A DNA stretch of 6,103 nt from an uncultured Erysipelotrichaceae bacterium (GTDB lineage Bacteria; Bacillota_I; Bacilli_A; Erysipelotrichales; Erysipelotrichaceae): NCBI GenBank assembly GCA_944325295.1, contig CALUZL010000128.1, positions 1 to 6,103 on the forward strand, given 5' to 3'. The notes under the pieces were generated by a model that worked only from the letters and a program-made list of their open reading frames with translations, had not been told where the DNA came from and made no database searches. Positions 1 through 4,449 of this stretch are shown here, piece by piece; within the stretch, counting starts at the first letter, position 1, and every line of letters starts with the position of its first letter. Both the position numbers and the translations under genes were made by a program.

Positions 1-993
1 GAAAATCCCGATCTTTATCATGGGGTATCACCATTTTCTTTGAATGAGGGGATCGCCTTGAAAGAAGATGATGATTATTCTTACATCTTTGGCAAAAAAC
101 TAACGGAACTTGCAAAAAAAGACAACCGGATCGTTGCAATCACAGCGGCCATGGCTTCCGGCACCGGTCTCAGTCATTTCAAAGAGACCTTTCCGGATCG
201 TTTCTTTGATGTCGAGATCGCTGAACAACACGCGATGACGATGGCTGCCGGACTGGCGCTTGGTGGTATGATACCTGTCATTTCGATCTATTCTTCTTTT
301 GCCCAAAGAGCATATGATCAGCTGATCCATGATGTCGCCTTGCAAAACGCACATGTCGTGATCTGCTTTGATCGCGCCGGACTTGTCGGCAGGGATGGGG
401 AAACACATCAGGGTCTTTACGATCTGGCTTTCAGCAAGCTCATTCCAAACCTTACGATCATGGCTCCAAAGGACTATGGTGAACTTGAAGCTATGCTTGA
501 AAGTGCGATATATGACAATGACGGGCCGGTCATCATCCGCTATCCGCGCGGATCTGAGTCTTTAAGTTACCCTTTGGCAGACAAAGCACAAATAGGTAAA
601 GGGAAGGCCGAGATCATAAGAAATGGTGATGATGTGACGCTTATCGCCATCGGCAAAATGGTAGCTTATGCCGATAAGGCGGCAAAGATCTTGGAAGATA
701 AAGGCATTAGGGCGAAAGTCATAAATGTGCGCTTTTTCAAGCCCTTAGATAAAGAGACGATTTTAGATAACCTAAGCGAGCGCATATGTACGCTTGAGGA
801 TGGGACACTTTGCGGTGGCCTTGCGGAAGTGATCGATTCCCTTTTGGTTGAAAATAATCTTTCAAAAGCAGTCTTGCACTTTGGCTATCCTGACCATTTC
901 ATCGCTCAGGGAAGTGTCGAGGAACTTGAAAAGGTGTATGGCCTGACACAGGAAGATATTGCGCATAAGATATTCAAAACTTGGTTTGAATAG
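1..993 (+). CDS. dxs: 1-deoxy-D-xylulose-5-phosphate synthase, C-terminal half (5' partial)
   Basis: This thiamine-diphosphate enzyme condenses pyruvate with glyceraldehyde 3-phosphate to make 1-deoxy-D-xylulose 5-phosphate, the first step of the MEP isoprenoid pathway, in the cytosol. The frame is open from base 1, so the gene enters from the left; 330 residues are visible, against about 620 for a full DXS. The visible part opens with the family motif YHGVSPF, which ends the N-terminal TPP domain. The pyrimidine-binding transketolase domain follows, with VEIAEQHA (the conserved Glu is visible codon 75) and DRAGLVGRDGETHQG (from visible codon 124). The C-terminal transketolase domain runs from about visible codon 213 to 320. 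It ends with TAG. The DRAGLVG motif separates DXS from transketolase and from pyruvate dehydrogenase E1 beta. rseP follows after 34 bp with no visible terminator, so co-transcription is likely. Identification is firm; upstream neighbours and promoter are not visible. Confidence 0.97.
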   Translation, partial: ENPDLYHGVSPFSLNEGIALKEDDDYSYIFGKKLTELAKKDNRIVAITAAMASGTGLSHFKETFPDRFFDVEIAEQHAMTMAAGLALGGMIPVISIYSSFAQRAYDQLIHDVALQNAHVVICFDRAGLVGRDGETHQGLYDLAFSKLIPNLTIMAPKDYGELEAMLESAIYDNDGPVIIRYPRGSESLSYPLADKAQIGKGKAEIIRNGDDVTLIAIGKMVAYADKAAKILEDKGIRAKVINVRFFKPLDKETILDNLSERICTLEDGTLCGGLAEVIDSLLVENNLSKAVLHFGYPDHFIAQGSVEELEKVYGLTQEDIAHKIFKTWFE

Positions 994-1010
994 TTTATAC
1001 TCTTTACTTG

Positions 1011-1016
1011 AAAGGA
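1011..1016 (+). promoter_or_regulatory. Ribosome binding site of rseP
   Basis: AAAGGA lies 11 nt before the ATG at 1028, a slightly long spacing. It supports that ATG over the upstream in-frame TTG at 959, which would lie inside dxs and would add a charged, non-family extension before the first membrane helix. Confidence 0.65.
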
Positions 1017-1027
1017 ATATTATAGTT

Positions 1028-2104
1028 ATGTTGTTAACGATATTACTGTTTATAGTCTTATTATCGGTGATCATAATCGTCCATGAGTTTGGTCATTTGA
1101 TCGCTGCGAAGATATTCGGGGTCTATTGTCAGGAGTTTGCGATCGGCATGGGCCCTAAGATCTTTTCTAAAAAGGGGAAAGAAACAGAGTACAGTTTAAG
1201 AGCGATACCGTTTGGCGGTTTTGTCGCTATGGCCGGTGATACCGATAACGACTTAGAGACCAAGGTCGATACGGCAAATATACCGTTTGAAAGGACACTC
1301 CCGGGAATATCGCGACTAAAGAGGATAATCATCATGATGGCCGGTATCATCATGAACTGTGTCCTGGCTCTAGTCATCGTTTCTTTTATCATCTTGGCAA
1401 ATGGAACTTATGCCAAGTCTCCTGAAGCTGTTGTCGGCGATGTCGTAAGCGGCAGCCCGGCTGAGAAAGCAGGACTTGAAAGCGGCGATGTCATCATTAA
1501 AGCGGCCTATGAGGATCTTGGCATATCGATAGATCCCAGCACTTTTGAAGACTTCATGACCTTTACCTATGGTCATGATGATGATATCTTGACGATCACT
1601 TACCAAAGAGATGGAAAGACCTATGATACCCAACTTAAAAAAGAATTTGTGGAAGTTGACGGCGCTTTGGAGTATGGCATATATGCGCGCCAACAGGAGA
1701 TCATTGAAGTCAATATCTTTAATTGCTGGAGCTGTGGCATCGACTATTTGGCATATGCGACACGAATGATCTTTATGGCTTTGGGCCAATTGTTTGTCGG
1801 CCAGGGTTATGAAAATCTCAGTGGTCCTGTCGGTGTATTTGAAGTCACTTCCCAAGCGGTCGATCAGGGATTTGAGTCATATCTTTTACTCGTCGCCCTT
1901 ATTTCGTTAAATGTCGGGATATTTAATGCACTGCCACTGCCGATACTTGATGGTGGACGTGTTATAATACTGTTAATAGAAGCTCTGATCGGAAGACCTT
2001 TGAGCGAAAAGGCCATAAATGTGCTGATGGGTGTCAGTTTAGTCATCATCTTAGGCTTATTTGTATTTGTGACCTGGCAGGATATAGTCAGATTGTTTAT
2101 TTGA
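1028..2104 (+). CDS. rseP: RseP/RasP-type site-2 intramembrane zinc metalloprotease
   Basis: A membrane-embedded protease that cuts single-pass substrates within the bilayer, typically anti-sigma factors, FtsL-like proteins or leftover signal peptides. From the ATG at 1028 it is 358 residues, in the normal family range. Helix 1 (about residues 2-24) carries the zinc-binding HEFGH at 19-23. It is followed by the family segment with GMGPKIF and IPFGGFVAMAGD. A second hydrophobic helix lies near residues 95-120. One PDZ domain covers roughly 130-210, with SGSPAEKAGLESGDVI typical of the peptide-binding loop. The C-terminal helices hold NALPLPILDGG, with N300 and the third zinc ligand D308. All expected catalytic residues are present, so it should be active. 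In many Firmicutes the gene upstream of rseP is dxr; here it is dxs, another MEP gene. The TGA stop overlaps the galE ribosome binding site, which suggests coupled expression. The substrate cannot be told from sequence. Confidence 0.96.
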   Translation: MLLTILLFIVLLSVIIIVHEFGHLIAAKIFGVYCQEFAIGMGPKIFSKKGKETEYSLRAIPFGGFVAMAGDTDNDLETKVDTANIPFERTLPGISRLKRIIIMMAGIIMNCVLALVIVSFIILANGTYAKSPEAVVGDVVSGSPAEKAGLESGDVIIKAAYEDLGISIDPSTFEDFMTFTYGHDDDILTITYQRDGKTYDTQLKKEFVEVDGALEYGIYARQQEIIEVNIFNCWSCGIDYLAYATRMIFMALGQLFVGQGYENLSGPVGVFEVTSQAVDQGFESYLLLVALISLNVGIFNALPLPILDGGRVIILLIEALIGRPLSEKAINVLMGVSLVIILGLFVFVTWQDIVRLFI

Positions 2105-2109
2105 GGAGG
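2104..2109 (+). promoter_or_regulatory. Strong ribosome binding site of galE, overlapping the rseP stop
   Basis: AGGAGG shares its first base with the last base of the rseP TGA stop and sits 4 nt before the galE ATG at 2114. Ribosomes finishing rseP would therefore stop on the galE initiation region, which fits an rseP-galE transcript. Confidence 0.85.
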
Positions 2110-2113
2110 CATT

Positions 2114-3118
2114 ATGAAAATCTTAGTTACCGGCGGCACCGGATTTATCGGATCACACACTTGCGTCGAATTGATCGAGTCCGGGCATGAAGTCGTCATC
2201 GTCGATAATCTTTACAATTCAAGCATCGAAGTCTTAGACAACATCGAAGCGATCTCGGGGGTAAAACCGAAATTTTACAAGGTCGACATTCTCGATCGTC
2301 CATCTCTTGAAGAGGTGTTCAAGGAGAATGACTTTGATGCCATCATTCATTTTGCCGGTTATAAGGCAGTCGGGGAGTCGGTAAGCATCCCATTGACCTA
2401 CTACCAAAACAATATCAGCGGCTCACTAAACATCTATGAGCTGATGCAAAAGTATCATGTCGATAACATCGTCTTCTCAAGCAGTGCTACAGTGTATGGT
2501 GATAACTTCGAAGTGCCTTTTAAAGAAGAGTACGGCCAGGGTGATACGACCAATCCCTATGGAACGACTAAAAAGTTCAATGAAATAATCCTGACGGATT
2601 TTGCCAGAGCCAATAAAGATATAAGTGTTGTCAATCTGCGCTATTTTAATCCGATCGGCGCGCATCCAAGCGGTCTTTTAGGTGAAGATCCGGAGGGTAC
2701 CCCCAATAATCTGGTCCCCTATATCGCCAAGGTAGCTACCGGAGAGCTTGATCACTTGCGGGTCTTTGGTGATGACTATGATACGCCGGATGGGACCGGA
2801 GTAAGAGATTATATCCACGTAGTCGATCTTGCTAAGGCTCATTTGAAGGCGGTAGAGTATGCCACAAGTCATAAAGGAGCTGAGGTAATAAACGTCGGTT
2901 CAGGAAAAGGATACAGCGTCTTAGAGGTCTTGAAGGCTTATGAAGCAGCGTGTGGGAAAAAGTTGCCCTATAAGATCTATCCGCGTCGTGAGGGCGATAT
3001 TGCGGTGTGTTATGCCGATACGACAAAAGCCAAAGAACTACTCGGCTTTGAAGTTTTCAGGGGTATCGAAGACATGTGTCGCGATTCCTACAACTATATG
3101 ATCAGACACAAAAAGTGA
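2114..3118 (+). CDS. galE: UDP-glucose 4-epimerase
   Basis: This cytosolic NAD-dependent short-chain dehydrogenase/reductase interconverts UDP-glucose and UDP-galactose (Leloir pathway). It also supplies UDP-galactose for surface glycans. It is 334 residues, close to the 338 of E. coli GalE. The N-terminal Rossmann motif is GGTGFIGSH from residue 7, followed by VDNLYNSS. The active site is complete: S124 in SSSATVYG, Y149 and K153 in NPYGTTK, at the same numbers as in E. coli. Further GalE signatures are RYFNPIGAHPSG, GTPNNLVPYI and DGTGVRDYIHVVDLA. Some relatives also epimerise N-acetylated sugars (UDP-GlcNAc/UDP-GalNAc), and sequence reading alone does not settle that. No other galactose-utilisation gene is adjacent, so a role in envelope polysaccharide synthesis is as likely as galactose use (inference). 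The gene follows rseP after 9 bp and is the last gene before a 150-bp AT-rich gap. Confidence 0.97.
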   Translation: MKILVTGGTGFIGSHTCVELIESGHEVVIVDNLYNSSIEVLDNIEAISGVKPKFYKVDILDRPSLEEVFKENDFDAIIHFAGYKAVGESVSIPLTYYQNNISGSLNIYELMQKYHVDNIVFSSSATVYGDNFEVPFKEEYGQGDTTNPYGTTKKFNEIILTDFARANKDISVVNLRYFNPIGAHPSGLLGEDPEGTPNNLVPYIAKVATGELDHLRVFGDDYDTPDGTGVRDYIHVVDLAKAHLKAVEYATSHKGAEVINVGSGKGYSVLEVLKAYEAACGKKLPYKIYPRREGDIAVCYADTTKAKELLGFEVFRGIEDMCRDSYNYMIRHKK

Positions 3119-3175
3119 AAATCATAGGGGATATATTTATAACAAAATCATATATCAAATAACACTCCTGATTAA

Positions 3176-3204
3176 TCGACAAATAAAACAGTAAATATCA
3201 TAAT
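3176..3204 (+). promoter_or_regulatory. Candidate distal sigma-A promoter (P1)
   Basis: The -35 TCGACA (3176-3181) and -10 CATAAT (3199-3204) each match consensus at 5 of 6 positions and are separated by exactly 17 nt. The predicted start is near 3211, giving a leader of about 58 nt before the Phd-like gene. Such matches arise easily in AT-rich DNA, so confidence is moderate. Confidence 0.4.
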
Positions 3205-3213
3205 AAATTAATA

Positions 3214-3232
3214 GATAAATATATTGATAAAT
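3214..3232 (+). repeat. GATAAAT direct repeat, possible operator half-sites
   Basis: GATAAAT occurs at 3214-3220 and again at 3226-3232, 12 bp start to start, or about one helical turn. The second copy overlaps the -35 of the proximal promoter candidate. It could be a binding site for the Phd-like product (inference). In DNA this AT-rich, chance is a real alternative. Confidence 0.25.
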
Positions 3233-3252
3233 TTAAAAATAAATTGTATACT
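3224..3252 (+). promoter_or_regulatory. Candidate proximal sigma-A promoter (P2)
   Basis: The -35 TTGATA (3224-3229) and -10 TATACT (3247-3252) each match 5 of 6 consensus bases with an optimal 17-nt spacer. The predicted start is near 3259, leaving a leader of only about 10 nt with GGAG at its very 5' end. It is the better-looking hexamer pair in the gap and probably drives the downstream genes. Confidence 0.55.
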
Positions 3253-3258
3253 GTTTTT

Positions 3259-3262
3259 GGAG
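3259..3262 (+). promoter_or_regulatory. Ribosome binding site of the Phd-like gene
   Basis: GGAG lies 6 nt before the ATG at 3269. It decides the start: the upstream in-frame TTG at 3224 coincides with the -35 of the proximal promoter candidate and would add 15 residues unlike the family. Confidence 0.7.
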
Positions 3263-3268
3263 TTGATT

Positions 3269-3493
3269 ATGAAGAAGTGTGCTTTAGAAGTGACATTAGA
3301 CTCTCTTGTTTCGATCTCTAGTTTAAATCAGGGCAAAGCTGCCAAGATAATATCGGAACTTGAAGGCGATGACATCAAGATCGTCATAAAGAACAATGAG
3401 CCGATTGCGGCTATTTTGTCAGTTGAGAGACTGAATGATCTTGTTGTGGCGGAAAATCGTCTAAAAGAAATCGAGAAAGGGGAAAAACAATGA
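3269..3493 (+). CDS. Phd/YefM-family antitoxin-like DNA-binding protein
   Basis: A 74-residue protein, the same size class as P1 Phd (73 residues). In this family the N-terminal half is a dimeric DNA-binding fold that represses its own operon, and the C-terminal tail wraps around and neutralises a toxin. The family pattern is clear: a short first strand and helix (residues 5-20), then QGKAAKIISEL (21-31), corresponding to the usual N-x-G-K-A-x-K-I-x-x-E-L. The most conserved block follows, IVIKNNEPIAAILSVERLNDL (split here as IVIKNNEPIA at 38-47 and AILSVERLNDL at 48-58). A short charged helical tail (59-74) remains for partner binding. No recognisable toxin (Doc, YoeB/RelE or PIN type) follows; the next gene encodes a membrane protein and starts within this gene's TGA (ATGA). 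It may be an orphan antitoxin or a repressor of the downstream envelope genes (inference). The fold call is strong; the role is open. Confidence 0.82.
   Translation: MKKCALEVTLDSLVSISSLNQGKAAKIISELEGDDIKIVIKNNEPIAAILSVERLNDLVVAENRLKEIEKGEKQ
3476..3482 (+). promoter_or_regulatory. Ribosome binding site of the membrane-protein gene
   Basis: AAAGGGG lies inside the end of the Phd-like gene, 7 nt before the ATG at 3490. With the ATGA overlap it favours translation coupled to the upstream gene. Confidence 0.75.
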
Positions 3494-4449
3494 AAAAAGT
3501 CAAGATATCGCGAGTTGTCTTTTTGATAGCGGTCTTTCTTTTATTAGTAGCGGGAATCGTTCTCATGACAAAGTTTGTCATCGGTCTGTTTTCAAGTGAC
3601 AAACCAAAACCGACGACTTCCAGCGAACCGATCGTCAGTGAACCTTCGGTCGATGTCGATCATTTTACTGTCGAGCTTGAAAACTACGAGATCTTCAGTA
3701 TCGATGATGTCGATTTCAATTTTGTGCTTGTAGATCTCAAGGTGAGCGATACCGAAGCGATCGATTATAAATTGTCTTCTCTGTATACCGATGAATCATC
3801 AGTCAAGATAGCTGATTATCAAAAATATATCGATGAATTAGATGCGCTGGGCTATTATGTCGGAGCTAAAAATGTCGATTATGACCTAAAATCCGATAAG
3901 ACCAGCGACACCTTCAGGATCTTTGTCCCCGTACTTGACAAGAATAAGACCGATCTGACGATCTACGATGCTGTCTCAAAGGCCGAGATCACCATCGATC
4001 TTACCAAGAACTCAGGCAATCCTGAAGAGCTCAAGTATACGACAGGCGATGAAGGCACGATCTCGACTCAGGACTATGAGATCAAAGTTGCTAATGCCTA
4101 TGTCGAAACTTCACTGATAAAAGACGGGCAGGAATACTCCTATCCTTCAACGGTCCAGATCTATTGTTTCGTATTGGATGTCATCCGTTTGAGCGAAGAG
4201 GCTTTGACCCTTGAAGATGCCGTCTTTGTGCCAAGCGGAAGCCAAGAAGAATATCATGCACTGGACGCTTCTATCATGTCGATGAAGATCAACAATTTCA
4301 TGTCGCGCAAGATCCAAGAAGGCGATCGTGGCGCTCTCTTCTTTGAGATGTATAACCCTCAAGATTCAGGTATAAGTTACTCCGGTACATTGAGGTTGAA
4401 ATTCTCAAACAGCGAGAATTGGCTGATTATAGAAACGGAGATGAACTGA
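3490..4449 (+). CDS. Single-pass membrane-anchored protein with two extracellular beta-rich segments, function unknown
   Basis: A 319-residue protein I cannot assign to a named gene. A basic start (MKKVKISR) precedes one long hydrophobic helix (about residues 9-34), predicting N-in, C-out topology. There is no lipobox cysteine and no clear cleavage site, so it is probably membrane-anchored. A Ser/Pro/Thr/Lys-rich spacer (35-55) leads into two extracellular segments, about 57-171 and 195-316. Both begin with alternating hydrophobic strands, then an aromatic-rich strand (FNFVLVDLKVSDTEA in the first, QIYCFVLDVIRLSEEA in the second). Both end with an F-containing strand and a final L-x-L/I-x strand. 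This resembles the DUF4352-type immunoglobulin-like sandwich found in Gram-positive surface proteins, possibly duplicated (inference). It overlaps the genes on both sides (ATGA and TGATG), so it is probably made in step with the Phd-like protein and the glucosaminidase. It might anchor, sense or regulate at the wall. Confidence 0.85.
   Translation: MKKVKISRVVFLIAVFLLLVAGIVLMTKFVIGLFSSDKPKPTTSSEPIVSEPSVDVDHFTVELENYEIFSIDDVDFNFVLVDLKVSDTEAIDYKLSSLYTDESSVKIADYQKYIDELDALGYYVGAKNVDYDLKSDKTSDTFRIFVPVLDKNKTDLTIYDAVSKAEITIDLTKNSGNPEELKYTTGDEGTISTQDYEIKVANAYVETSLIKDGQEYSYPSTVQIYCFVLDVIRLSEEALTLEDAVFVPSGSQEEYHALDASIMSMKINNFMSRKIQEGDRGALFFEMYNPQDSGISYSGTLRLKFSNSENWLIIETEMN
4437..4440 (+). promoter_or_regulatory. 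Ribosome binding site of the glucosaminidase gene
   Basis: GGAG lies within the last codons of the membrane-protein gene, 8 nt before the ATG at 4449. That ATG overlaps the upstream stop (TGATG), a typical stop-restart arrangement. Confidence 0.75.

Larger units (their letters stand above)
3119..3268. other. AT-rich intergenic region between galE and the Phd-like gene
   Basis: This 150-bp gap is far richer in A and T than the genes around it and contains no GATC, a word frequent elsewhere in the window. It holds two candidate sigma-A promoters and a GATAAAT direct repeat. A 7-bp AT-rich inverted repeat (3130-3136 with 3150-3156) is present, but it has no following T run and is not a convincing intrinsic terminator. 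Read-through from galE is therefore possible. Confidence 0.7.

Noticed and set aside
959..1027. Upstream TTG start for rseP
   Set aside because: It would lie inside dxs and add a 23-residue charged extension before helix 1. The ATG at 1028 gives the normal family N-terminus and has AAAGGA upstream.
1330..1339. Perfect palindrome CATCATGATG within rseP
   Set aside because: It falls in codons for a conserved Ile/Met-rich membrane segment and is adequately explained by coding constraint.
1370..1855. 161-residue open frame on the minus strand
   Set aside because: It lies wholly inside rseP, whose catalytic motifs are intact, and its translation shows no recognisable domain. It is a shadow frame, as are the other minus-strand frames in this window.
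3130..3156. Inverted repeat after galE as an intrinsic terminator
   Set aside because: The stem is 7 bp with a single G-C pair, the loop is 13 nt, and the following bases are AAAT with no T run. It is too weak to call.
3224..3268. Upstream TTG start for the Phd-like gene
   Set aside because: The TTG is part of a -35-like hexamer, has no ribosome binding site, and would add 15 residues not found in the family.
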